A model generated the notes under the pieces. That model was not told the origin of the DNA. It worked only from the letters and a program-made list of their open reading frames with translations, and made no database searches. From positions 806,001-870,000 of the forward strand of contig NZ_JACHBP010000001.1 in assembly GCF_014200375.1 (NCBI RefSeq): a DNA stretch of 64,000 nucleotides, given 5' to 3'. Origin of the DNA: Terrimesophilobacter mesophilus (GTDB lineage Bacteria > Actinomycetota > Actinomycetes > Actinomycetales > Microbacteriaceae). How positions within the stretch are numbered: position 1 is the stretch's first letter; each line of letters starts with the position of its first letter. The position numbers and the translations under genes were made by a program. Of the stretch, positions 8,647-15,686 are shown piece after piece.

Positions 8647-9522
8647 GTGGACGCGGAAACCGACATCGATGTCTCGCTGGTCCGGCGGCTGGTATCCGCC
8701 CAGCATCCTGACCTGTTGGGCACCATAAGGTTCTTCGACAACGGCTGGGACAACGCGCTCTTCCGACTCGGCGACACGCTTCTCGTGCGCTTGCCCCGGC
8801 GTGAGGCGGCGGCAGAACTCGCCATGCATGAGCAGCGCTGGCTTCCCGAGATCGCTCAACGACTCGATGTCGCCGTGCCGGTACCGAAACGCGTGGGACA
8901 TCCGGATATCGGATTCCCCTGGCACTGGAGCATCGTGCCCTGGTTCGACGGGACGACGGCCGCGAGCGCGAGCCGCAGCGATCTCGGACGTCTGGCCTCT
9001 GACCTCGCCCGCTTCGTCGGCCAACTGCACACGCCGGCACCCACTGACGCCCCGATCAGTCCGGTGCGAGGCGTTCCCCTGTCTCGACGAGATGAGTCGA
9101 TGCAGGCACGGTTCGATCGCGGGAGTCTCCCCCGATCCGCGGAGCTCGCCGCGTTGTGGTCGCGCCTGGTCGCCACTCCCGCGTGGTCCGGGCCGCCGCT
9201 CTGGCTGCACGGTGACCTGCACCCCATGAATCTGGTGCTCGACACCACGGGACGCCTGAGCGCCGTCATCGACTTCGGGGACGTCTGCGGCGGGGATCCC
9301 GCGACGGACCTCGCCGTCGCCTGGTTGGCGTTCGACCCGGCGGAACGACTCGCCTTTCGAGCCCTGGTCGACACGGATGCCGGATACGACGAGCACACAT
9401 GGCAGCGCGCCAGAGGCTGGGCGCTCGTGCTCGCGTCGGCAATCCTGCACGGGTCCGCCCATGATTCACCCATGATTGCGTTCGCGAACCATGCGCTCGC
9501 CCAGGTGCTTCTCGAGGAGTGA
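8647..9522 (+). CDS. Aminoglycoside phosphotransferase (APH) family kinase-like protein
   Basis: A 291-residue small-molecule kinase of the APH/choline-kinase fold. The catalytic loop WLHGDLHPMN spans residues 186-195 with Asp190 as catalytic base, and the metal-binding DFGD begins at Asp209. The N-terminal lobe has FRLGDTLLVRLPRR, the ATP-binding strand with Arg where a Lys is often found. Such proteins phosphorylate antibiotics, sugars or other metabolites, and nothing here fixes the substrate or implies resistance. It starts with a GTG 7 bp after the metallo-hydrolase stop and is probably cotranscribed with it. A strong hairpin follows at 9587-9616. Confidence 0.86.
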   Translation: MDAETDIDVSLVRRLVSAQHPDLLGTIRFFDNGWDNALFRLGDTLLVRLPRREAAAELAMHEQRWLPEIAQRLDVAVPVPKRVGHPDIGFPWHWSIVPWFDGTTAASASRSDLGRLASDLARFVGQLHTPAPTDAPISPVRGVPLSRRDESMQARFDRGSLPRSAELAALWSRLVATPAWSGPPLWLHGDLHPMNLVLDTTGRLSAVIDFGDVCGGDPATDLAVAWLAFDPAERLAFRALVDTDAGYDEHTWQRARGWALVLASAILHGSAHDSPMIAFANHALAQVLLEE

Positions 9523-9586
9523 GACGCGAGTCCGCGTGAAGGCACCCGCGAGTTCGCCAGCCGGAGCCCTGGACGGTCGAGTAGAC

Positions 9587-9616
9587 GGAAGGCCCGGTCG
9601 GACGACCGGGCCTTCC
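9587..9616. terminator. Bidirectional hairpin terminator
   Basis: A perfect 14-bp inverted repeat (arms 9587-9600 and 9603-9616, GGAAGGCCCGGTCG and its complement) with a 2-nt centre. It lies between two convergent genes, the APH-like gene ending at 9522 and the oxygenase-like gene ending at 9634. There is no T-run, which is common in high-GC actinobacteria. Confidence 0.85.
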
Positions 9617-9633
9617 GATGGCTCAAACGAGGA

Positions 9634-10407
9634 TCAGGCCTCGCTCATCGCGGTGACCTCGGCCTTGCCCTTGGCGGCGTAGTAGGCGGCACGCTCGGCG
9701 ATCCGGCGCGCCTGCTCGGCCTGTCCGGCATCCAGGATGTCCTGCGAGACCTCGACGTTCGGAACGCGGGCCTTGCCGTTGTACTTCGCGATGTAGGCAT
9801 CCAGCTCGGGGCCGGACTCCCACGAGGTGATGAGGCAGTAGCGAGCCGTCTCACTGTTGTGAGTCGTGGCATGCCAGAGGCGCTGCGTGTCGACGATCAG
9901 CTGGGCGCCGGCCGGGAGCGCGATGCGGTGCTCGATGCTCGGGTCGGTGCGGTTCTCGCGGAGAACGAAATAGCTCTCCTTGTCGTCGGTGAGGTTGAAG
10001 AAGCCGCGCACGACCCAGCCGGTGCCATCCGGGTTGAGGCGGTTGTTGTCGTCCTGGTGGAGGTTGTAGAGGCAGTCGGCGTAGTCGGTGGGCTGCAGCT
10101 CGATGACGCGACAGCGGCCGACGTTGGCGCCCGGCTCCTGTGCGCGACGGGTCAGGTTCGGGGCCTTCTCGACCTGGGACGGGATCCAGACGCCGTCCTT
10201 GTCGGTGCGCGGGTTCTGCCCGTGCCAGAAGCCATTGCACTCGATCTCGCCCTCTTTGGAGGCCAGCGGCGCGAAGCGCGTCTCGCCCGACGACTTCCAG
10301 TCGACGAACTCGATGTCGAGCCATTCCTTCGGGTCGAGCTCCTGGTTGTAGCGGTCGAGAACCACATAGCCGGTCTCTTCGAGCGCGGCGGATTTGATGT
10401 AACCCAT
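9634..10407 (-). CDS. Putative Fe(II)/2-oxoglutarate-type oxygenase, iron-box linked
   Basis: A 257-residue soluble protein whose family I do not recognise by name. It carries a facial-triad pattern: HQD with His117 and Asp119, a distal His179 in RLWHATTH, and Arg189 ten residues later in TARYCLI. This His-x-Asp...His...Arg spacing is what Fe(II)/2-oxoglutarate dioxygenases of the cupin fold use, so a hydroxylase-type role is inferred. The C-terminal 50 residues are helical and Ala/Lys/Glu-rich. The gene has AGAAAGG well upstream of the ATG and a TTAAAA box. A DtxR/IdeR-like box covers its -35 region. It is divergent from the DUF262 gene and ends at a strong terminator. Confidence 0.65.
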   Translation of the reverse strand: MGYIKSAALEETGYVVLDRYNQELDPKEWLDIEFVDWKSSGETRFAPLASKEGEIECNGFWHGQNPRTDKDGVWIPSQVEKAPNLTRRAQEPGANVGRCRVIELQPTDYADCLYNLHQDDNNRLNPDGTGWVVRGFFNLTDDKESYFVLRENRTDPSIEHRIALPAGAQLIVDTQRLWHATTHNSETARYCLITSWESGPELDAYIAKYNGKARVPNVEVSQDILDAGQAEQARRIAERAAYYAAKGKAEVTAMSEA

Positions 10408-10458
10408 GAGGTGGATTGGTACCTTTCTTCGGGGCCAGCACGTTTTAACAAGCCCAAC

Positions 10459-10477
10459 TTAGGTAAGCCTAACATCG
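10459..10477. promoter_or_regulatory. DtxR/IdeR-type iron box in a divergent promoter
   Basis: Read on the minus strand the core is TTAGGCTTACCTAA, a near-palindrome matching the DtxR/IdeR consensus core TTAGGC-TAACCTAA with few differences. It lies 52 bp before the oxygenase start and over its likely -35. On the plus strand it ends 2 bp before a TAGGCT -10 box (10480-10485) pointing toward the DUF262 gene. Iron-bound repressor here could silence both genes. The regulator itself is not in the window. Confidence 0.7.
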
Positions 10478-10560
10478 GGTAGGCTGCGTACTGGCTGGCA
10501 TTGTGCGGAGAGCCCGGGTCCAGCAATACCGCTGAACCCCTCAAGGAGCAGACCTCGAAG

Positions 10561-12567
10561 ATGGTCACCGCCACCAACGTCGACGCCACGGCAGTCAGCA
10601 CCATCGGCTGGCTTTCGACCTCCGAGGCCACGATCGTCGTCCCGGTGTACCAGCGGCAGTACCGCTGGGATATCGGCGGATGCGAGCGGCTGCTCGCCGA
10701 CATCCGCGCCGTCTCGGATGCCGGCCCCGGCCACCGGCACTTCCTCGGTTCGATCCTGTCCTCGGCGAACGCCGGCGATGGATCCGGCGAGCTCGTGCTC
10801 ATCGACGGGCAACAGCGCATCACGACGCTCATGCTGCTCATCGCCGCCCTGCACCACACGGTCAAGGACGACGATCCCGGGCTGGCGGCCGAACTGTCGG
10901 CCGTGCTCGTGCACGCCGATGACCCGACACGGACCCGCCTGCGCCCGCACCGCGCCTGGGCCGAGATCTTCGACAGTGTCGTGCTCGATCGCCGACTCTC
11001 CGAGCACGATGCCCGCGACTCGAGGTTCGACGACAATTACGCCTTCTTCCGCAGCCAGGTGCGCGGTCAGGAGGTGCCGAGGATCTGGCGTGGCCTGCAG
11101 AAGCTCGAGCACGTGGCGATCTCGCTCGGCACCGATGCGAACGCCCAGCAGATCTTCGAGAGCCTCAACTCGACGGGAGCGCCGCTGCGCGATCACGAGC
11201 TCATCCACAACTACCTGCTCATGGGCCTCTCGCACGAGGAGCAGCTCGAGATCGAGGACTCCTTCTGGGTGCCCATCGAGCAGAACACCGGCGAGTCGAT
11301 CGGCAGCTTCTGGCGCCATTACCTCGTCATGACGACCGGGCGCGAGGTCGCTGTCGCCGGCGAACGCGGGGTGTACGACGCCTTCCGACAGCGGTTCCCG
11401 AGGCTGGGCCTCGGAACGCTGCGCCAGCACGCGGCCGAGTGGCGGGAGTTCTCGGAGATCTACCGCATCCTGCTGGACCCATCGCTCGAGCAGGATGCCG
11501 AGATCGGCCGCCAGCTCGCCTGGGTCAACGCCTTCGGCCGTGGGATGTACCCACTCGTCCTCCGCGCGTACCACGACCACGCGCGCGGGGTCATCGAGAA
11601 GGCGGCCCTCGTCGAGACGCTCGAGCAGGTCCAGTCGCTGCTCCTGCGCCGGGCCGTCGTCGGCGTGAGCACCGATCGGCTCGTGGCACGGATGTGCCGC
11701 GCACGCGAAGCCGGAGCAGAGAGTCTCGAACGCGCGATCGCCCGCATCACCCCCTCCGACGAGCGCGTGCGCGTCGCCCTCAAGTACGCGGAGCTTCCCT
11801 ACCCCGGATACGTGCTCGGGCGGCTCGCCGGGGTCGACAGCATCGATGTCGAGGTCGACCACATCGTGCCGCTGGCCCCCTCCGACACGTGGAGCGGCGA
11901 CGGCGTGCGGGAGTGGGCGGACTACAGCGAGGACGAGCAGAACAGTCACCGCGCCCTCGCCCCGACCCTCGGCAACCTCGCCCTGCTGGAGGAGCCGCTT
12001 CTCGAGCGCGCGCTGGGGGCATCCTTCCCGGTGAAGCGGGACCGGTTCTACGCCTCGAGCGCGATCCCGGCGACGCGGTCTCTCGCCGAGGTGTCGGCCT
12101 GGAGCACTGCGGCGATCGCCGAGCGTTCGGCCCAGGTGACCGAGCAGTTCCTCACTCTCTGGAAGCGGCCGGGCGCGCTCGAGATCGATGACGACGGGCT
12201 CACGCCCATCCTCGACGCCCACTCACGGCGCGGCTGGCCGCATGGCTGGCAGCGCGAGTTCGACTACGTGGAGTACCGCGGGGAGCACTGGGAGGTGCAC
12301 GACGTCAAGCACCTGTTCCACCGGGTGTTCCTGCGGCTCTGGGCGGATGCGCGGGCGGATGTCGTGCGGTTCAGCGATCGCCGCGGCGGCCCGCTCTTCG
12401 AATCGCAGGCCTGGAACGGCGAGTGGGAAGCGTTCGATGACACCCACCACCTCTACCTCGGCTGGGACTCGCGCTACATGATGACCGCGGTGCAGGGCGT
12501 GCTCGAGGAGGCCGGCCTCGCCGCCGAGGTCTTCATCAAGTACTCCTACATCGGCGACGCGATGTAG
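10561..12567 (+). CDS. DUF262/DUF1524 protein, GmrSD-like nuclease candidate
   Basis: A 668-residue protein with the two domains of GmrSD-type type IV restriction enzymes. The N-terminal DUF262 (ParB-like nucleotide-binding) domain shows YQRQYRW at 30-36 and DGQQR at 82-86. The DUF1524 His-Me nuclease domain shows DHIVP (Asp433, His434) and LGNLALLE near 470, followed by FPVKRDRFYAS. After it comes an extra domain of about 100 residues (565-668) ending in EVFIKYSYIGDAM that I cannot name. Known relatives cut modified phage DNA; that role here is inference. I chose the ATG at 10561 (AAGGAG about 12 bases upstream); an upstream GTG at 10501 would add 20 poor residues. No methylase or other defence gene is adjacent. 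Confidence 0.85.
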   Translation: MVTATNVDATAVSTIGWLSTSEATIVVPVYQRQYRWDIGGCERLLADIRAVSDAGPGHRHFLGSILSSANAGDGSGELVLIDGQQRITTLMLLIAALHHTVKDDDPGLAAELSAVLVHADDPTRTRLRPHRAWAEIFDSVVLDRRLSEHDARDSRFDDNYAFFRSQVRGQEVPRIWRGLQKLEHVAISLGTDANAQQIFESLNSTGAPLRDHELIHNYLLMGLSHEEQLEIEDSFWVPIEQNTGESIGSFWRHYLVMTTGREVAVAGERGVYDAFRQRFPRLGLGTLRQHAAEWREFSEIYRILLDPSLEQDAEIGRQLAWVNAFGRGMYPLVLRAYHDHARGVIEKAALVETLEQVQSLLLRRAVVGVSTDRLVARMCRAREAGAESLERAIARITPSDERVRVALKYAELPYPGYVLGRLAGVDSIDVEVDHIVPLAPSDTWSGDGVREWADYSEDEQNSHRALAPTLGNLALLEEPLLERALGASFPVKRDRFYASSAIPATRSLAEVSAWSTAAIAERSAQVTEQFLTLWKRPGALEIDDDGLTPILDAHSRRGWPHGWQREFDYVEYRGEHWEVHDVKHLFHRVFLRLWADARADVVRFSDRRGGPLFESQAWNGEWEAFDDTHHLYLGWDSRYMMTAVQGVLEEAGLAAEVFIKYSYIGDAM

Positions 12568-12591
12568 CGGTCGGCTGCCGGAGTGCGCGGC

Positions 12592-12897
12592 CTAGCCACG
12601 TACCAGTTGCTGGAGCTGCGCGCTCACCGCGTCGGGGTTCATGCCGTACTCCGGCGCAACGATCTCGGCCAGCGACAGTGCCTCCTCGCAGCATGCCTGG
12701 CATCCGCGGAGATGCACCCGGAACGCCTCAGAGAGGGTGCTCGTCTCGGCGAGGAAGGCCTCGATCATCTCATCCGCCTGGTCGAAGCAGTCATCGCACG
12801 ACAGATACGGGTCGGTGTCCAGCACGAGTTCTGTGATAGCCGCGTCGCTCAGGGGTGGCGTGGTACTCGCGTCGGGATGGTGTTGTTCTTGCGTCAT
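12592..12897 (-). CDS. Zinc-type soluble anti-sigma factor (ZAS family) candidate
   Basis: A 101-residue acidic protein with no membrane segment. It has HxxxCxxC (His62, Cys66, Cys69, followed by Cys70), the hallmark of zinc-binding anti-sigma factors, and a second pair Cys34-x2-Cys37. Such proteins bind an ECF sigma factor and release it, in redox-sensing cases through disulfide formation. Its start codon overlaps the stop of the sigma factor gene by 4 bp, so the pair is translationally coupled. The fold and gene position make the assignment likely. The signal it senses is unknown, but the extra cysteines make a redox or zinc signal plausible. Confidence 0.75.
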   Translation of the reverse strand: MTQEQHHPDASTTPPLSDAAITELVLDTDPYLSCDDCFDQADEMIEAFLAETSTLSEAFRVHLRGCQACCEEALSLAEIVAPEYGMNPDAVSAQLQQLVRG

Positions 12898-13628
12898 CGT
12901 GTCTCCCAGACCGGTGTGGTGTGATTCTCCGTGCGCGAATCGGTGTCGACGAGGCCGCGTGCTTCAAGGTAGAGGCGCAGCTTCTTCCGCGATTCATGCA
13001 CAGTCTTGTAGAGCGCCCCGCGACTCGTTCCCAAACGCTCAGCCAGCACATCGATGGGGACCTCGTCGATCAGCAGTGCGGTGGCGATGCGGCGCTGATG
13101 CTGCGTGAGCGCCTCGGCGAGGCCGCGCCGCACGGCCTGGTGCAGGTCGTTCACTTCGGCGGTCGCCTCTGGTGCGTTGTCGACCGGATTCGGGATGTCG
13201 AAGGAGTCGTCCAGCTGGATCTCACGGTCGCGCCACACCAGTCGCCGCATTTCGACCTTCGCGTGCAGGACCCCGAATTTGAACGCCCACGTCGTGAAAC
13301 GGCTTCGCCCCTCGAACGTATCGAGCCGGGAGAGAACCACCAGGGTCGCCTCGTTCGCGGCAGAGTGCACGACTTCATCGACCCTGGCAGCGCCGATCCG
13401 GTCCGCACCGTGCATGCGATGCACCTGGTGCCCGGCAGCCTTCAGCATCAACTCCCGGAGGCTCAGGATGGCGTCGTCCCGTACTCGGCCGGTGGTCGTG
13501 AGTCGTCGCATCCATTCGTCATTGCTGATCGATGCGCCGCGCGGTTGTTGCGACGGCCGATCGTCGTCGGCTGCGCGAAGGACCCCGTCGCACTCGTCGT
13601 CGACAGGCAGGGCAAGGGTCTCGTTCAT
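12894..13628 (-). CDS. ECF-type sigma-70 family RNA polymerase sigma factor
   Basis: A 244-residue sigma factor with regions 2 and 4 only. Region 2 runs about 50-130 and includes DTFEGRSRFTTWAFKFG at 103-119, which is the core-binding and -10 recognition part. Region 4 (about 160-222) has the helix-turn-helix PIDVLAERLGTSRGALYKTV. The first 35 residues are an acidic extension. It overlaps by 4 bp with a small gene upstream and with the anti-sigma gene downstream, forming a three-gene unit. A motif in front of this operon also occurs before the divergent lipoprotein gene, suggesting self-activation and a shared regulon. Confidence 0.9.
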   Translation of the reverse strand: MNETLALPVDDECDGVLRAADDDRPSQQPRGASISNDEWMRRLTTTGRVRDDAILSLRELMLKAAGHQVHRMHGADRIGAARVDEVVHSAANEATLVVLSRLDTFEGRSRFTTWAFKFGVLHAKVEMRRLVWRDREIQLDDSFDIPNPVDNAPEATAEVNDLHQAVRRGLAEALTQHQRRIATALLIDEVPIDVLAERLGTSRGALYKTVHESRKKLRLYLEARGLVDTDSRTENHTTPVWETR

Positions 13629-13870
13629 GACCTGGCCCCTCTCTCCGTGCGGTGATTCTCAGAGTACTGAGTCGCAACGCACGCCCGGGCCTCGGCATCC
13701 TCGATGAGCGCGTGAATGTCGAAGACGGGGTCCTTCGCGTACCGGCCCGCCGTGATCTCGTCGAACCGCGCGCGAAGGAGTTCGTCGCGCCGGAAGCGGA
13801 TCTCCTGCCCGGTCAGGATCCCTGGAGCGGCCTTCGGGATGCCGAAGTGGCGGGCGGGCGAACTGGTCAT
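13625..13870 (-). CDS. Small hypothetical protein leading the sigma operon
   Basis: An 81-residue basic/acidic soluble protein, first gene of the operon with the ECF sigma factor, which it overlaps by 4 bp. It begins MTSSPARHFGIPKAAPG and continues with a charged, probably helical middle (EIRFRRDELLRARFDEI). I know no family for it. There is no ribosome site at the ATG. The promoter motif CACTC ends seven bases before it, so the message may be leaderless. A longer frame from 13978 would run through the promoter motif and is unlikely. Confidence 0.6.
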   Translation of the reverse strand: MTSSPARHFGIPKAAPGILTGQEIRFRRDELLRARFDEITAGRYAKDPVFDIHALIEDAEARACVATQYSENHRTERGARS

Positions 13871-13877
13871 ACTTCGT

Positions 13878-13907
13878 GAGTGTCCGCGCGGATGCCGTTC
13901 CTTACCG
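13878..13907 (-). promoter_or_regulatory. Putative ECF-sigma promoter of the sigma operon
   Basis: On the minus strand: CGGTAAG (13907-13901), 14 nt, CGGACACTC (13886-13878), then 7 nt to the ATG at 13870. The same two half-motifs with 15-nt spacing occur in the divergent promoter at 13951-13980. This is a typical -35/-10 distance for ECF sigma factors. Confidence 0.55.
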
Positions 13908-13950
13908 TTCTCCCCCAAAAAAACTTTCGAGCGGTGAATTCTTCGCATTT

Positions 13951-13980
13951 CGGTAAGACTCCGGCAGCGGGTCGGCACTC
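13951..13980 (+). promoter_or_regulatory. Putative ECF-sigma promoter of the lipoprotein gene
   Basis: CGGTAAG (13951-13957), 15 nt, CGGCACTC (13973-13980). It mirrors the element in front of the sigma operon. A start about 7 nt downstream would leave a leader of about 100 nt before the lipoprotein ATG at 14090, which has its own strong ribosome site. Confidence 0.5.
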
Positions 13981-14089
13981 ATGGGGCAGACGGTTCGACA
14001 CGGCCACGAAACGGGCCTCCCGATCCACACGAACCGGGAGTCGCGATCGACCGCACGGCACACCGCCGTAACCCAGGAGGAGAAATCTC

Positions 14090-14788
14090 ATGTTGACGTC
14101 ACGTACTCGCCTATCGGCCATCGCACTCGCGGGGGCCCTCATCCTCAGCGGCGGACTGCTGACCGCCTGCTCCCCATCCGGCCCGGGCTCAGGTCCCGCG
14201 CCCATCATGCAGGACCACTCAGCGATGCACATGGAGTCGCCGGCGAGCCAGAGCGCGCAGTCCGCGCTGTACGGCGAGATGCGCGAGTTGTGGGCCGATC
14301 ACATGCAGTGGACCTACGCGACCGTGAAGGACTTCTTCCACAATCAGGAAGCGCTGCCCGACACTCTCAACCGGCTCCTGCAGAATCAGGTCTTCCTGGG
14401 GGACGCGATCGGCACGTACTACGGTGACGACGCCGGACACGCCCTCACCAAGCTCCTGACCGAGCACATCCAGCTCGCCGTGCCGGTCCTGACCGCCGCC
14501 AAGGCGGGCGACGACGCGGGCCTGAAGGCCGGGCTCGACGACTGGTACGCCAACGCCCAGGCCATCGCCGACTTCCTCACGGCAGCGAACCCCCAGTCGT
14601 GGCCGGCAGGAACCACGAGCGAGATGATGAAGGCCCACATCGACACGACGGTGGCCTACTCGGTCGACCTGCTCACAGGCGATTACAAGAAGTCGATCGC
14701 GGACTACGACATCGCCTTCCACCACATGATGGACATGGCGGATGCCCTTTCCGCGGGCATCGTCGCCCAGTTCCCGGACCGGTTCTAG
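14090..14788 (+). CDS. Putative lipoprotein with helical His-rich domain
   Basis: A 232-residue predicted lipoprotein. The signal peptide ends in the lipobox LLTAC, with Cys27 as the lipidation site, followed by a Pro/Gly/Ser linker and a DHSAMHM stretch that could bind metal. The rest is all-helical, with two similar halves starting LWADHMQWTYATVKDFF and AHIDTTVAYSVDLLTGDY, each bearing His and Trp/Tyr residues. Similar proteins in Bacillus and actinobacteria carry misleading names such as glycosyltransferase; I treat the function as unknown. AGGAGGAG precedes the ATG. It is divergent from the ECF sigma operon and shares its promoter motif, so it may be a target of that sigma factor. Confidence 0.8.
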   Translation: MLTSRTRLSAIALAGALILSGGLLTACSPSGPGSGPAPIMQDHSAMHMESPASQSAQSALYGEMRELWADHMQWTYATVKDFFHNQEALPDTLNRLLQNQVFLGDAIGTYYGDDAGHALTKLLTEHIQLAVPVLTAAKAGDDAGLKAGLDDWYANAQAIADFLTAANPQSWPAGTTSEMMKAHIDTTVAYSVDLLTGDYKKSIADYDIAFHHMMDMADALSAGIVAQFPDRF

Positions 14789-14812
14789 GGAGCCGTCTCC
14801 GTGAGGCTGGGT

Positions 14813-14830
14813 CGGTAGCACTCACTACCG
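14813..14830. terminator. Weak hairpin between convergent genes
   Basis: A 6-bp stem CGGTAG/CTACCG (14813-14818 and 14825-14830) with a 6-nt loop, located between the lipoprotein stop (14788) and the end of the convergent gene (14872). It may act as a terminator, but the stem is short. Confidence 0.3.
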
Positions 14831-14871
14831 GTCCGGCCTGCTGTCACGCCGGCATCAGCACCAGCTCCGGG

Positions 14872-15486
14872 TCACCCGCGATCGAACTGTATGTCCGCCG
14901 CACTGAAGGTCGAGGACCCGAGCATCTCCCGCGCTGCACGGTAGTGCGACGGGGTCACGCCGGAGGCTTCCAACTGTCGCGCGCGATCGGCGTAGCCGAA
15001 CCCGTTCGGGATGCCGCCGGCCTCCAGCTCGCGGGTCCTCTGCTCGCGCAGCATCGACCCCGGCGACACGAAGCCCTGCGGCTCGTACTGGTAGAGGTCC
15101 CAGCACCAGGAGACCGCGCGTGCTCTGGTGAACCCGACCCAGTCGCCCTCGGTGACGAGTTCATCGGCATCCGGGGCCGCGAAGGCGGATGCCACGGCCT
15201 CCCGGCCGCGCTGCTCCCGCTGGCGGGCGGCATCCTGGATCGCGGCCTCGACTTCCGCCTCGGCCCGATCAAGCTCGGCGGCAACCTGCTCCAGGGATTT
15301 CGGCACGGTCGGGGCGCCATTCGTCACGGCCGCGAACAGCGACGGCTCGTGCAGACGCAATACCCTGACCCTCGCCTCCTGGCGCCGTCGATCATTGACA
15401 CTGCCCGCGCCTTCGTCGCCGGCGCTCAGCCCGAGTCGCGCCCACCACTCGCGCTCGACCGGTTCGTAGATCTCTTTCGTGGACAT
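14872..15486 (-). CDS. Hypothetical protein with coiled-coil segment
   Basis: A 204-residue soluble protein I do not recognise. The N-terminus (MSTKEIYEPVEREWWARLG) is followed by a charged region and a probable coiled coil around residues 60-100 rich in Glu, Ala, Arg and Gln. A C-terminal half carries aromatic residues (SWCWDLYQYEPQGFVSPG) and ends with helices. There is no signal peptide, membrane segment or catalytic motif. The ATG at 15486 has AAGGGG upstream. It converges with the lipoprotein gene. The 200 bp to its right separate it from the divergent fetB-like gene. Confidence 0.65.
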   Translation of the reverse strand: MSTKEIYEPVEREWWARLGLSAGDEGAGSVNDRRRQEARVRVLRLHEPSLFAAVTNGAPTVPKSLEQVAAELDRAEAEVEAAIQDAARQREQRGREAVASAFAAPDADELVTEGDWVGFTRARAVSWCWDLYQYEPQGFVSPGSMLREQRTRELEAGGIPNGFGYADRARQLEASGVTPSHYRAAREMLGSSTFSAADIQFDRG

Positions 15487-15673
15487 GGGGTTTCCCCTTC
15501 TCCGGGGATGACCCCCATCGACACTTGCACCACGAGGTCTCGTGGGCCCGTTCTTCCCCTGGGACACCCGGGAATCGATGGATTCGGGTTGTCGTGCGGC
15601 CGGCCAGGTACCTACGGACGCAACTCTGGAACGTGGCATCAGAATAGCCGAGCGCACCGACATCCGCAGTGCG

Positions 15674-15679
15674 TAGTCT
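15674..15679 (+). promoter_or_regulatory. -10 box of a leaderless transcript
   Basis: TAGTCT is followed by exactly 7 nt and then the ATG of the fetB-like gene at 15687, with no ribosome binding site between. This spacing places the transcription start at the first base of the start codon. Confidence 0.5.
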
Positions 15680-15686
15680 CGATGGC

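Noticed and set aside
8647-9522. Antibiotic-resistance aminoglycoside phosphotransferase
   Set aside because: Only the general APH fold is supported; family members act on many substrates and there is no mobile context.
10501-10560. Upstream start for the DUF262 gene
   Set aside because: The added residues are of low quality, and the region lies between the -10 box and the ribosome site, so it is more likely a leader.
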